Shown: positions 44,598-53,749, counted from the first letter of the stretch. The stretch is DNA of 64,000 nt from Luteimicrobium subarcticum (GCF_002798015.1 NZ_PGTZ01000010.1:1-64000), one strand, 5' to 3'. Numbers and translations are program-made. The notes: generated by a model not told the origin, from the sequence alone.

Positions 44598-45488
44598 ATC
44601 CTCGAGACGCCAGCAACCGCCGCCGCAGGTGCACCAGCCGCAGCATCCCGTACCCCGAGGCCCTTTATTCGCTGGGCCGGCGGCAAGACCAGGCTTCTGC
44701 CCAAGTTGCTGCCGTATGTTCCCGAGACGATCCGCAACTACCACGAGCCGTTCCTTGGCGGCGGCGCCATGTTCTTCGCTGTTCGACAAAGGTTGGGTGG
44801 TACTGCGAACCTTGCCGACCTCAACGGCCACCTTGTGAACGCCTGGCTTGCAATGCGCGACGAGCCCGACAAACTCCAGGAACTTCTGGAATGGTACAAG
44901 GCGCGAGACTCGAAGGAGTTCTACTACGAGGTACGCGCGTCGTACCCCGCAGGCGCCCTAGAGCAAGCCGCCCGTTTTCTCTACCTCAACGGCACATCAT
45001 GGAACCATTTGTGGCGCGAAAACAGTAAGACTGGCGCAATGAATGTCCCTTGGGGTGACCGCGCATTTAAAGGATTCGACCAAGAGACGCGCAACCTACT
45101 GAAGGTGCTACTCGCAGGGGTCGAAGTTCGCCAGGAAGACTTCCGCATCGCACTCACGCGGCCCCAAGAGGGCGACTTTGTGTACCTCGATCCACCCTAT
45201 CTTCCCGTATTTACCAACCCAGGTGAGAAGGAACCGACTAGCAAGTTTAACAAGTACACCGCCAGAGTTTTTGGGCAACGTGATCTGGAAGAACTGGCTG
45301 CCTTGTGCGCGCAGATGTCAGACCGCGGCGTGCGCTGGATCATGTCGAATCGAGACACGGACGGTGTCCGGGACCTGTTCCCGAGAGCGAAAGTCGTTCG
45401 TTTTACGACACGCCGATCGCTGGCGGCACAGAGCAAGCGCGAAGTCGAATCACGTCGGTCGCCTGAAGCCATCGTCGTTGGCTGGTAG
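44598..45488 (+). CDS. Dam-like DNA adenine methylase, start codon apparently ATC
   Basis: 296 residues if started at 44598. The Dam-family N-terminal AdoMet block [20 protein letters not shown] begins at 44664, then motif [15 protein letters not shown] and motif [13 protein letters not shown], the alpha order of EcoDam and DpnM. The first standard start codon, TTG 44706, lies inside this block and would remove WAGGK, which should abolish cofactor binding. GGAGG is ideally spaced for ATC 44598, so either a rare ATC start is used or an ATG was mutated. Methylation site unknown; the family often modifies GATC-like sites. Confidence 0.78.
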   Translation: MLETPATAAAGAPAAASRTPRPFIRWAGGKTRLLPKLLPYVPETIRNYHEPFLGGGAMFFAVRQRLGGTANLADLNGHLVNAWLAMRDEPDKLQELLEWYKARDSKEFYYEVRASYPAGALEQAARFLYLNGTSWNHLWRENSKTGAMNVPWGDRAFKGFDQETRNLLKVLLAGVEVRQEDFRIALTRPQEGDFVYLDPPYLPVFTNPGEKEPTSKFNKYTARVFGQRDLEELAALCAQMSDRGVRWIMSNRDTDGVRDLFPRAKVVRFTTRRSLAAQSKREVESRRSPEAIVVGW

Positions 45489-45520
45489 GCTCCAAGAGAA
45501 AGACCACGGAGGGTTGCAGA

Positions 45521-46873
45521 GTGGTTGAAAAGAAGGTTGACGCAGTCTGGGTCTGGGAATACGGAGTCACGGCGCAGAAGGCCATTTATGGCCGCTTTAC
45601 AGACGACCCGCACGATCGAAGTTACACGAAGGACTATCTTCAAGCCTCACAGGGCCACGGTCAGCTATTTAAGAAGGTATTCCCCGCACTCGGCGCAGGT
45701 AGGTTTGACGTCACCTATGGCTGGCCGGGCGGGTCGATGGAGGGCTTCCTGAGCTACTCTGCCGATCGACACCACCTCGCTTGGCCCACGACTACCCGCA
45801 GAGGGCCAGAACCGTGGCGGATGTCGCCTAACCCAGACCCTCATGGCCCAGAGACATTTACTGGCGATCCAACAGCCACCAACACTTCTGACGCGAACGT
45901 TGCTCTCGAAGACTTTAGACGTTCCGGAGAGCGGGGGGTGATCGTTGCAGTCAAACTCGCGGGGGAGAGTGATCAACTGCACCTTAGGGCTTACCTGCGG
46001 CAACCAGCATCTCCACGCGCATACGCGAGCACCGAGAACCTCCCCCAAGCGATCCGCATTTTGACGTTTGGCTTCAATCGCAGGAAGGCCTGTCAATCTC
46101 GCGACTTCACATTGCCGGGTGCGCCCGCACTGTATTTCAACACCACGGAGAATCACGCGGCATGGTCACTGACGCCCTCGAACTCTCTGTCGTCCGACAC
46201 ATTAGGATCTGACGCCGCCTCCTCGGCGACCGGCCCTGCCGACCACGCCAGCACATCTGCACATCGGCGCATCGCCACCCCTACGCTTGATGGAGAGGAT
46301 TTGCCGGGTGTCTCGACGCCTTCACCCGGGGACGCTTCTGGCCTGGTCGCATCGACGGGAAGCCTCGCGGACGAGAGGTCTCGGAATGACGACGTCATCG
46401 CCGAGGCCGCGGATTATGACGAATCTGAAGTCAGCGCACTTGAGAGGCAAATTTCAGACACCTACTTCTCCGTTCCCGATGCGACAGCCACGGTCAAGAC
46501 CCGCGGGAGCGCTCAACGAGCCTTTGCAAAGCTGGTCAAGTCCAATTACGGATACCGGTGCGCGGTTACAGGTATTATGACGCGCGAGTTTTTGGTCGCA
46601 TCTCATATTGTGCCCTGGGCCGATGACGAGTCGATTCGCCTTGACCCCGAGAATGGAATTTGCCTATCAACGCTCGTCGATCGCGCGTTTGACACCGGTT
46701 TCTTGACCATCGACACGGACCTGATTATCCATATTTCGACAGAACGACTGGCGAATGACCTCTCCTTGCTCGGTTCGTTGCGGCAATACGATGGTGTGCG
46801 GCTCAGGCTTCCAACTCGGGACGCACCTAACCGAGAATTCCTGCAGAGACGCCTAGGCAAATGGGTTGATTAG
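45521..46873 (+). CDS. HNH endonuclease, probable restriction enzyme of the cassette
   Basis: 450 residues. C-terminal HNH_2-type nuclease: CAVTG (Cys347), ASHIVPW (His362), NGICLSTLVDRAFD (Asn378). The N-terminal 220 residues are of unknown type (AVWVWEYGVTAQKAIYGRF...), probably DNA-target recognition, joined by a Ser/Thr/Pro/Asp-rich linker (about 220-300). GTG 45521 has GGAGGG seven bases upstream. It follows the Dam-like gene by 32 bp on the same strand, as a restriction gene follows its methylase. Alternative: a modification-dependent (Type IV) nuclease. Confidence 0.8.
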   Translation: MVEKKVDAVWVWEYGVTAQKAIYGRFTDDPHDRSYTKDYLQASQGHGQLFKKVFPALGAGRFDVTYGWPGGSMEGFLSYSADRHHLAWPTTTRRGPEPWRMSPNPDPHGPETFTGDPTATNTSDANVALEDFRRSGERGVIVAVKLAGESDQLHLRAYLRQPASPRAYASTENLPQAIRILTFGFNRRKACQSRDFTLPGAPALYFNTTENHAAWSLTPSNSLSSDTLGSDAASSATGPADHASTSAHRRIATPTLDGEDLPGVSTPSPGDASGLVASTGSLADERSRNDDVIAEAADYDESEVSALERQISDTYFSVPDATATVKTRGSAQRAFAKLVKSNYGYRCAVTGIMTREFLVASHIVPWADDESIRLDPENGICLSTLVDRAFDTGFLTIDTDLIIHISTERLANDLSLLGSLRQYDGVRLRLPTRDAPNREFLQRRLGKWVD

Positions 46874-46887
46874 TCCCGGAAGGACTT

Positions 46888-47556
46888 CTACTCTCCGCTC
46901 GCGAGGAGCAAGTTGGTTATCGTCGCTGCCAGCGCATCAGCGCCCGCTACAGCGAGTTCCTCACCGCGGCGTGGCGTCTTGGCGTAGCCGATCGATTGAA
47001 CACCCGTCGCTTGGGCGACCTCGATGTCGGTGACGGAGTCGCCGATCAGAACTGCTTCGCCCGGCACGGCCCCTCGCAACGCCAGCGCGTCATGAATCAT
47101 GTCGGGCCTGGGCTTCATCCGTTCTGGGTGGCCCTGCGGTCTTCCGACGATCCCGGCCACCGCATCGGCAAGCTCCCAGCGCTCGAGGTAGGCGCGCACG
47201 GCAACGGCCGCGTTGTTGGATACCACGACGACGGGCTTCCTCTGCTCGCGACAGTGCGCCAGCAGCTCCGCCGATCCTCGGGTCGGGACTGCTCGGAGCG
47301 CGGCTTCGACCTCGAGCTCGTCTGCTGCACGCTCCACGTCCTCGAGCGCGCTCCTCGCGTGCTGGGCGGTCCAGCGCAGGACGGCGAGATGATCGGTGGT
47401 CTCCGGGAACCCTGTCGCGGCACCGTGCTGCCGCAGAACGTCGCGCAGTGCGTCCGCGACCTCGCCATTCATGGGTGGTGGCATCAGCAGGGTCACTGGG
47501 CCGTCAAAGTCGAGGAGGACTACCTTCGCATCCGCGAGCAACTCGGCGGCGTTCAT
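46888..47556 (-). CDS. HAD-superfamily phosphatase
   Basis: 222 residues from ATG 47556. HAD motif I VVLLDFDGPVTLL, motif II VVVSNN, motif III Lys in RMKPRPDM and motif IV VLIGDSVTDIEVAQATG are complete. ATG overlaps the stop of the GntR gene, so the two are coupled. In pSAM2 the place next to the regulator and activator holds a Nudix hydrolase (Pif); this enzyme may be a functional stand-in. Substrate unknown. Confidence 0.85.
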   Translation of the reverse strand: MNAAELLADAKVVLLDFDGPVTLLMPPPMNGEVADALRDVLRQHGAATGFPETTDHLAVLRWTAQHARSALEDVERAADELEVEAALRAVPTRGSAELLAHCREQRKPVVVVSNNAAVAVRAYLERWELADAVAGIVGRPQGHPERMKPRPDMIHDALALRGAVPGEAVLIGDSVTDIEVAQATGVQSIGYAKTPRRGEELAVAGADALAATITNLLLASGE

Positions 47557-48392
47557 GACGCGACCGCGATCGTTGTCCAGGCACTCTCGAACCACCCGCG
47601 CACTTGTGCGACGAACATCGATCCGATGGACTCCGCATCACCGTCGTCTGCGTAGTGGAACAGCTCGGAGTCCTTGCCGGCGGAGTCGTAGATGGTGAAC
47701 GACCCTTGGCTGTCCGAGACCTTGTGCTCCTGGACGGGGTAGAACCCGAAGAACACGTCTTCCTGGTTCAGCACGTACGCCTTGAACAGCGGCGTCACAC
47801 CGTAGCGGCGCACATCGACCGCGGCGTCTTTGATGAAACCGAGCTCGTGCAGCTCCTCCACGGTGGCGCGGATGCCTTCGAGGCTCCGGTCGCTGATGGC
47901 GACCATGCGGGCGCGTGCTCGCGCGCTCTCGTCCTCGTCGCCTGACGCCGCGGCGGGGACCGCGACGGGCCTCGAGAGGTCGGGGAGCAGGATGCGGAGT
48001 CGCACGGAGCTCGGCGTGAGCCGGCCGCTGCGGATCTTGTCGAGCGGTTCGGCGAGTGCGCCGTGCAGCGTCTCGGACGTGAACCCGACGAAGTCGATCC
48101 GCACGTCCTCGGCCTCGAACGCACGCTCAACGTGTGGCCGTAGCCCGACGGCGCGGGCCGTCTTCTCTCGCACGAACACGCCGGATCCCTGGCGCGAGAC
48201 CGTCAGTCCCTCATCGCGGAGGATCCGTAGCGCCTGCTGCACGGTCATGCGCGCGACACCGAAGGTCTTGGCGAGCTCCGTCTGCGATGGCAGCTGCTCC
48301 CCCGGCTGGAACGTGCGCGACAGGATCGCGGCGCGTAGCGAGCTCGCCACCTGCAGATACGGCGGTCGCGGGTCGTCCGGGTCGAGTTCCAT
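47553..48392 (-). CDS. GntR-family repressor, KorSA-like
   Basis: 279 residues. N-terminal winged HTH (YLQVASSLRAAILSRTFQPGEQLPSQTELAKTFGVARMTVQQAL) and a C-terminal effector domain not clearly of the UTRA type. Divergent from the Pra-like gene, exactly where KorSA lies in pSAM2-type elements; it should keep the element integrated by repressing the activator operon and itself. Candidate operator sites lie in the spacer. Confidence 0.85.
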   Translation of the reverse strand: MELDPDDPRPPYLQVASSLRAAILSRTFQPGEQLPSQTELAKTFGVARMTVQQALRILRDEGLTVSRQGSGVFVREKTARAVGLRPHVERAFEAEDVRIDFVGFTSETLHGALAEPLDKIRSGRLTPSSVRLRILLPDLSRPVAVPAAASGDEDESARARARMVAISDRSLEGIRATVEELHELGFIKDAAVDVRRYGVTPLFKAYVLNQEDVFFGFYPVQEHKVSDSQGSFTIYDSAGKDSELFHYADDGDAESIGSMFVAQVRGWFESAWTTIAVAS

Positions 48393-48411
48393 GCCTCCAG
48401 AGTAGCGACAC

Positions 48412-48509
48412 GGCCAGCCAACCTAACCAATTTGGCCGCGTCGCTTGACATGGCTAGCCAGGCTGGTCCACTCTCGTGGTGTCAGTCACATGACTAGGCA
48501 TGCTAGCCA
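48412..48509. promoter_or_regulatory. Control region of the AICE: three GGCTAGCCA-type sites and a -35 box
   Basis: GGCCAGCCA (48412-48420), TGGCTAGCCA (48451-48460, palindromic) and TGCTAGCCA (48501-48509) share one core. TTGACA at 48445-48450 directly abuts the middle site, so binding there would block the activator promoter. GGAGG precedes ATG 48529. Confidence 0.6.
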
Positions 48510-48528
48510 CGCCAACCAAGGAGGCATC

Positions 48529-48963
48529 ATGGCAATGCAGAAGCGGTTCCCGGTCCAGCACCGGGACGTGTTCCCGCAGGGCGCGTTCCTGCGTGGTGAG
48601 GTCGAGCCGGTGCTTGACTTCCAGGCCGACAAGCGGCCGGACGGTTCGCGCCCGCAGCAGCGCGACAAGGAGACAGGTGAACTGCTGTGGCAGGTGGTCG
48701 TCCTGGACGCGGACGACATGGCCGGCAAGAAGGACACAGTCGTGACGGTGAAGATCGCGGCTCCGGTGCAGCCGGTCCCGCCGGCGAACAAGACGCCGTT
48801 CCCGTGGACGCCGATCGAGTTCGTCCGCCTGACCGCGCTTCCTTACGTGGACGACAACGGCAACCGCCCCCGTCTCGCGTGGTCGTTCCGTGCGGACGGG
48901 GTCGCTGCTCCGGGCGAGGCCGGCAACACGGGCGCGAAGGCGCCCGAAGCCAAGGCGGCGTGA
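48529..48963 (+). CDS. Pra-like AICE activator / conserved element protein
   Basis: 144 residues. RFPVQHRDVFPQGAFLRGEVEPVLDF and LLWQVVVLDADDMAGKKDTVVTVKI match a family found next to FtsK-like genes in Streptomyces elements and annotated as plasmid replication, integration and excision activator. No DNA-binding motif is evident. First gene of the rightward operon, start with GGAGG five bases upstream; its stop overlaps the translocase start. Confidence 0.7.
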   Translation: MAMQKRFPVQHRDVFPQGAFLRGEVEPVLDFQADKRPDGSRPQQRDKETGELLWQVVVLDADDMAGKKDTVVTVKIAAPVQPVPPANKTPFPWTPIEFVRLTALPYVDDNGNRPRLAWSFRADGVAAPGEAGNTGAKAPEAKAA

Positions 48964-50492
48964 CCGTGTCGGCGAACCTGCCCCGTGCCCGCACCACGGA
49001 CGAGGTGCTCGACGCGCTGCTCGTCGCGGTCATGGCTGCCGTGCTCACGGGCTGCTTCCGCCTCGCTTGGTGGCTCGTCCGCGTCCAGTTTCGGTTGGTG
49101 TGGTGGCTGGTTCGCCGTCCGTCGCGTCTCGCCGTCGCGGTGGTGCCGGTCGTCCTCGTCGTCGAGTACGACCAGCACCCCGCCACGGACCTCGCGGGCG
49201 CCGGCGCGCTGCTGGTTGCCGTGGTGGTGTGGGCGTGGCGGTGGCCGGCCTCGTTCCGCCGCCGGGTCATCTGGCGGCTGCGCGGACTGTGGCGCGGGGT
49301 GACGTACCGGCGCCTGTGGGCGACCGCGACCACCTCGACCGGTCTCGACGTCCGGGACCTGACCACCGGTGACCGCGTGGTCCCGGGCCGCTCCCCCATC
49401 GTCGCCTCGAAGCATGCCGAGTACCTGCGAGTCCGGATGCTGCCCGGCCAGACCCTCGAGGACTGGGCCTCACGCACCGAGCAGCTGGCCACGATGTTCA
49501 ACGCGATGGAGTGCCGCGTCCGCCCCGCCGGACCGGGCCGGTTCGGACGTGCCGCGCACCGCAACCTCATCGACGTGACCATGCTGCGCCGCGACGTCCT
49601 GGCTCAGCCGATCGGCCTCGACGTACCCGCCGAGGTCCCGGACTTTCACGCCCTGCCCGTGGCGTGGACCGAGGACGGGGAACGGTTCACTCTCGACCTG
49701 CTCGGCCACCACGTCCTGATCGGTGGGGCGACCGGTGCCGGGAAGGGCTCGGCGTTGTGGTCGACGATCTGCCAGCTCGCCCCCGCGACCCGGACGGGGC
49801 TCGTGCAGCTGTTCGGCATCGACCCGAAGTCCCTCGAGTTCCCCTACGGCGCCGGGCTGTTCACCGACGTCGTCGACGGGGACCCCGAGACCATGGCCGA
49901 CGCCCTCGAAGGCCTCGTCTCGGTGATGAACCGCCGCAAGGCGGCCATGCGGGGACGCTCCCGCCTGCACACCCCGACCGTCGCGGAGCCGTTCATCGTG
50001 GTCGTGGTCGACGAGCTCGCCGCCCTGACCGCCTACGTCCCCGTCGCCCAGGTGCGCAAGCGCACCGAGTCCGCCCTCGCGCTCCTGCTCACCCAGGGCC
50101 GCGCCATGGCGATCTCCGTGATCGCGGCCGCGCAGGACCCCCGCAAGGAGACCCTGACGCACCGCAACCTGTTCACCACCCGCATCGGGATGCGCCTGAA
50201 CGAACCCGGCGACGTCGACATGCTCCTCGGCGACGCCGCCCGCTCCCGCGGGGCCCTGTGCGACCGGATCCGCCACCAGACCCCCGGCGTCGCCTGGGTC
50301 ATCCGCGACGGGGACCCCGGCGCCACCCGCATCCGCTTCCCCTGGATCTCCGACGACACCATCCGCGAGTACGCCACCACCTACGCCAAGCCGCCGGCGC
50401 CCACCGCGGAGGACGCTCCCGTCGTCGAGCTGCACCCCACCGGCGACAAGGCCGACGCCGGCACCACCACGTCCGACGACCTGGCCGCCTGA
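48960..50492 (+). CDS. FtsK/SpoIIIE-type DNA translocase (TraB/TraSA-like)
   Basis: 510 residues. N-terminal hydrophobic segments (about 15-100), then an ATPase with Walker A GGATGAGKGS (about 255-264) and Walker B IVVVVDELAAL (about 346-356), and GRAMAISVIAAAQDP near the end of the motor. These proteins move double-stranded element DNA between hyphae or cells. GTG 48960 overlaps the previous TGA (GTGA); GTG 48966 is the alternative. Confidence 0.9.
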   Translation: MTVSANLPRARTTDEVLDALLVAVMAAVLTGCFRLAWWLVRVQFRLVWWLVRRPSRLAVAVVPVVLVVEYDQHPATDLAGAGALLVAVVVWAWRWPASFRRRVIWRLRGLWRGVTYRRLWATATTSTGLDVRDLTTGDRVVPGRSPIVASKHAEYLRVRMLPGQTLEDWASRTEQLATMFNAMECRVRPAGPGRFGRAAHRNLIDVTMLRRDVLAQPIGLDVPAEVPDFHALPVAWTEDGERFTLDLLGHHVLIGGATGAGKGSALWSTICQLAPATRTGLVQLFGIDPKSLEFPYGAGLFTDVVDGDPETMADALEGLVSVMNRRKAAMRGRSRLHTPTVAEPFIVVVVDELAALTAYVPVAQVRKRTESALALLLTQGRAMAISVIAAAQDPRKETLTHRNLFTTRIGMRLNEPGDVDMLLGDAARSRGALCDRIRHQTPGVAWVIRDGDPGATRIRFPWISDDTIREYATTYAKPPAPTAEDAPVVELHPTGDKADAGTTTSDDLAA

Positions 50493-50508
50493 GCCTGGAC
50501 CCGGACCC

Positions 50509-52029
50509 ATGACGACGACCGCGACCGGCAGGTTCCCGGGGTACGGGGAGCACGCGCCCCTCGACCTCACGGACCTGCCGGCCGCGGCGTCCAGAGCCGT
50601 GGTCTCCCGCCTGCTCGACGGGACGTTCGACGCGTTCTCCGACGCCGCAGCCCGCGTCGGCAACTGCGCCCACCCGATCCGCCTGGTCGGATCCTCGACG
50701 ACCGTCGACGCCGCGACCGGTGAGATCCGCTCGTCGTTCAGCTCGACCGACGCACCCCTCGGTGTGTTGCTGCGCCCGTGCGGCAACCGGCGCGCGGACG
50801 TGTGCCCCGCGTGCTCACGTGTCTACGCCCGCGACACGTTCGAGGTCATCCGCACCGGCGTCCTGGGCGGCAAGACCGTCCCCGACACCGTGTCGAGGTC
50901 TCCCCTGGTGTTCGCGACCCTCACCGCGCCTTCGTTCGGGCACGTCCACGGGCTGCGCGACAAGGGTGCCGGCAGGTGCCGCCCTGGGCAGCGCGGCGTC
51001 TGCGAGCACGGGCGCCCCCGCTCCTGCCACACCATCCACCCAGCCGGCGACCCGCAGCTCAGTGCCCCGCTGTGCTGGGACTGCTACGACTGGACCACCG
51101 CGGTCGTCTGGCAGTTCCACGCGCCCGAGCTGTGGCGGCGCTTCACCATCGCCCTGCGGCGCCGCCTCGCCGACCGGCTCGACGTGCCCGAGAGCCGGCT
51201 CAAGCACCACGCCTCGGTGCAGTTCGCGAAGGTCGCCGAGTTCCAGGCACGCGGCCTGGTCCACTTCCACGCCCTCATCCGCGTCGACGGACCCGACGGC
51301 CCGGGCTCGACGGCACCCGTCGATGGGATCGACCTCGCCGACCTCGTCCGCCAGGCCGCGCCCGCCGTCGAATGCACCGCACCCCCGGTCGACCGCGACG
51401 ACGTCACCCGCGTACTCCGCTTCGGCGCCCAGCTCGACGTCCGGACCGTGCGCACCGGCCTCGCATCCGTCGACGACTCCCAGGCCCTGCACCCCGACCA
51501 GGTCGCCGCTTACCTCGCCAAGTACGCCACGAAGTCCACCAGCACCGACCCGTCGTCCCCGTCGCCGCACCTGGCCCGTCTCGACCGCGAATGCCGCTAC
51601 CTCGCCGCCCGCGCCGCCACCGCCTGCCGCCCCGACGGCGTCGAACCCGACGAATACACCGACGGGTGCGCCTGCGGGCACTGCATCGACGGCCCATACC
51701 GGCTCCTGGCTAAGTGGGCTCACATGCTCGGCTTCCGCGGCCACTTCGCCACCAAGTCCCGCCGCTACTCCGTCACCCTCGGCAAGCTGCGCCGCGCCCG
51801 CGCCCGGTTCCAGCGCCTGCGCGAGGACGCCGACCGCGACGGACGCACCCTCGACACCGCCGACCTCGAAACACGCCTGCTCGCCGACGACGACGAAACC
51901 ACCCTCGTCATCGGCTCCTGGACCTACCAGGGCTCCGGCTGGCTCAACCCCGGCGACAAGACCCTCGCCGACGCCGCAGCAGCACGCGCCCGCGAGTACG
52001 CACAGTGGCGAGCCACCCAGCGAGCATGA
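50509..52029 (+). CDS. repSA: Rolling-circle replication initiator, RepSA-like
   Basis: 506 residues. HUH motif HFHALIR at 252-258 and the catalytic-Tyr helix YLAKYATK at 335-342. Several Cys pairs (CPACSR, CWDC, CACGHC) suggest zinc binding. It nicks the element origin to start replication after excision. Follows the translocase by 16 bp. The double-strand origin is not identified in the window. Confidence 0.9.
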   Translation: MTTTATGRFPGYGEHAPLDLTDLPAAASRAVVSRLLDGTFDAFSDAAARVGNCAHPIRLVGSSTTVDAATGEIRSSFSSTDAPLGVLLRPCGNRRADVCPACSRVYARDTFEVIRTGVLGGKTVPDTVSRSPLVFATLTAPSFGHVHGLRDKGAGRCRPGQRGVCEHGRPRSCHTIHPAGDPQLSAPLCWDCYDWTTAVVWQFHAPELWRRFTIALRRRLADRLDVPESRLKHHASVQFAKVAEFQARGLVHFHALIRVDGPDGPGSTAPVDGIDLADLVRQAAPAVECTAPPVDRDDVTRVLRFGAQLDVRTVRTGLASVDDSQALHPDQVAAYLAKYATKSTSTDPSSPSPHLARLDRECRYLAARAATACRPDGVEPDEYTDGCACGHCIDGPYRLLAKWAHMLGFRGHFATKSRRYSVTLGKLRRARARFQRLREDADRDGRTLDTADLETRLLADDDETTLVIGSWTYQGSGWLNPGDKTLADAAAARAREYAQWRATQRA

Positions 52030-52080
52030 CCCCATCCACCCACCAGCACGATCCACCCGCCAGCACGAAGGAGCACCGCC

Positions 52081-52302
52081 ATGAGCACCAACGACGTCGC
52101 CAGGCACACGGGCACCGGTCGCACGCGTCTGATGACCCCCGACGACCTCGCCGACTACCTCGGCATCTCGCTGCACTGCGTCTACGCGTGGTCGTCGCGC
52201 GGTGGCGGACCCCGCGTGGTCCGGGTCGGCGCCCGGCTGCGTTACCGGCCCGAGGACGTCGAGGCGTGGCTCGACAGCACGACCGACCCGCTGGCGGGCT
52301 GA
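52081..52302 (+). CDS. xis: Excisionase / MerR-type HTH_17 protein
   Basis: 73 residues, RLMTPDDLADYLGISLHCVYAWSSRGGGPRVVRVGARLRYRPEDVEAWL, a single winged HTH as in pSAM2 Xis. Lies 3 bp before int, so excisionase and integrase are coexpressed. GAAGGAG is present upstream of the ATG. Confidence 0.9.
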   Translation: MSTNDVARHTGTGRTRLMTPDDLADYLGISLHCVYAWSSRGGGPRVVRVGARLRYRPEDVEAWLDSTTDPLAG

Positions 52303-52305
52303 GCG

Positions 52306-53553
52306 GTGGCACGCATCCCGATCGCACCGGGCCGGTGGGGCACGATCCGTCGCCGTGAGCTGAGCCCTGGCGTCTGGCGTGCTCAGGCGCAATACCGGGA
52401 CGTGACCGGCACCCTGCACAAGTACGAGGCGCGGGGATCGTCGGGCGCGGTGGCCCAGCGTCGACTCGAGGACAAGCTGCACCGCCTCACGGCCGACGGG
52501 ACGACCCACGGCGGTACGGCGATCAGCCCCGAGACCCGCATGTCACCGGTCTTCGACCAGTGGCTCGCTGAGAAGCGCGCCGAGGGTCAGGTCACGCCGC
52601 AGTCCCTCACGACGTACACCGGCACGCTCGAGCGGGATCTCCGCCCGGCCTTTGGTGCGCTGCGGGTGCGGGAGGTGACGCCGGTCGCGGTGAACCGCGT
52701 GCTCATGGCGCTGTCGAGCTCGCAGAAGTACGACACCGCGCGGCAGGCCCGCAACGTCCTGTCGCAGGTCATGATGATGTGCGTCCGCTACGGCGCGGCG
52801 CCCTTCAACCCCGTCCGCGATGCGGTCACGGTCCGCAAGCCGAAGCGTGCCGAGGTCCGCACGCTCGGGCTCGAGGACATCGCCCTGCTGCGCAAGGCTG
52901 TCCGCGCATGGGAGGACCGGCCTGCCCTGGCTCGTGGACGGCGGAACGTCACGCTCCTGCCGCAGATCGTCGACACGATGCTCGGCACCGGGCTGCGCAT
53001 CGGTGAGTGTCTGGCGCTCCGCGAGCGGGATCTCGACCTCGCCGCGGACGTCCCGACCCTCACCGTCACGGGAACCGTCGTCCGGGCGGACGGCAAGCTC
53101 GTCCGGCAGGCCAAGCCGAAGTCCGACACCTCGCGCCGGACGATCACACTCCCTGAGTTCGTCGTCGCCGCGATCACCCAGGCGCTCGACCTCGGGCTCG
53201 ACGGCGGACCGGACGGGCTCGTCTTCCCGTCCACCGCGGGGACTCCGCGCTCTCCCGGTCGCGTGCGCGAACAGCTCCGGGCTGCGCAGGAGGAGGCCGG
53301 CACGTCCGTCACGCCGCACGACTTCCGCCGGACCGTCGCCACGCAGGTCGCCAACGCGACGACGATCGGCAACGCGACGGCGCTGCTCGGCCACGCCGAC
53401 GAGGGCACGACCGTCCGGCACTACGTGAAGCGAACGCACGTCGCCCCGGACCTGCGGACGGTCATCGACCAGCTCGTCGCGCAGTCGGCATCCTCGAAGG
53501 CGCTCGTGAGCGGAACTACGTCGGCTCACCCAAAGCGCGACGCAACCGCGTGA
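52306..53553 (+). CDS. int: Tyrosine integrase of the element
   Basis: 415 residues. SAM-like core-binding domain near 85-170, catalytic domain with Arg231 (TGLRIGE), His338-x-x-Arg341 (HDFRR), His363 (LGHADEGTT) and nucleophile Tyr373 (RHYVK). GTG start 3 bp after xis. It lies next to attR and the tRNA, the typical arrangement for site-specific insertion into a tRNA 3' end. Confidence 0.95.
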   Translation: MARIPIAPGRWGTIRRRELSPGVWRAQAQYRDVTGTLHKYEARGSSGAVAQRRLEDKLHRLTADGTTHGGTAISPETRMSPVFDQWLAEKRAEGQVTPQSLTTYTGTLERDLRPAFGALRVREVTPVAVNRVLMALSSSQKYDTARQARNVLSQVMMMCVRYGAAPFNPVRDAVTVRKPKRAEVRTLGLEDIALLRKAVRAWEDRPALARGRRNVTLLPQIVDTMLGTGLRIGECLALRERDLDLAADVPTLTVTGTVVRADGKLVRQAKPKSDTSRRTITLPEFVVAAITQALDLGLDGGPDGLVFPSTAGTPRSPGRVREQLRAAQEEAGTSVTPHDFRRTVATQVANATTIGNATALLGHADEGTTVRHYVKRTHVAPDLRTVIDQLVAQSASSKALVSGTTSAHPKRDATA

Positions 53554-53749
53554 TGAGCGTCGCAAGCATGTCCTCGAGCGGAGTCGACGCGTCAGCGCCC
53601 AGATCTCGGGCGAGGCGACGCTGGAGGTGCTCGACCGCGTGCGGCGTCACATCGCCCAATCGTGAGTGGCCTTCAAGGTTGGCGAGGACGCCGATGAGTG
53701 CTCCGGCGTCTTCCCTGGTGATCGGGGCGATCTCGTCGTCGAGGCTCAT
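53516..53749 (-). CDS. Small hypothetical protein overlapping the integrase end
   Basis: 77 residues, helical: MSLDDEIAPITREDAGALIGVLANLEGHSRLGDVTPHAVEHLQRRLARDLG. Third-position GC bias supports coding, and it shares 38 bp with the 3' end of int on the opposite strand. No family recognised. Being convergent with int, its transcript could also dampen int expression. Confidence 0.55.
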   Translation of the reverse strand: MSLDDEIAPITREDAGALIGVLANLEGHSRLGDVTPHAVEHLQRRLARDLGADASTPLEDMLATLITRLRRALGEPT

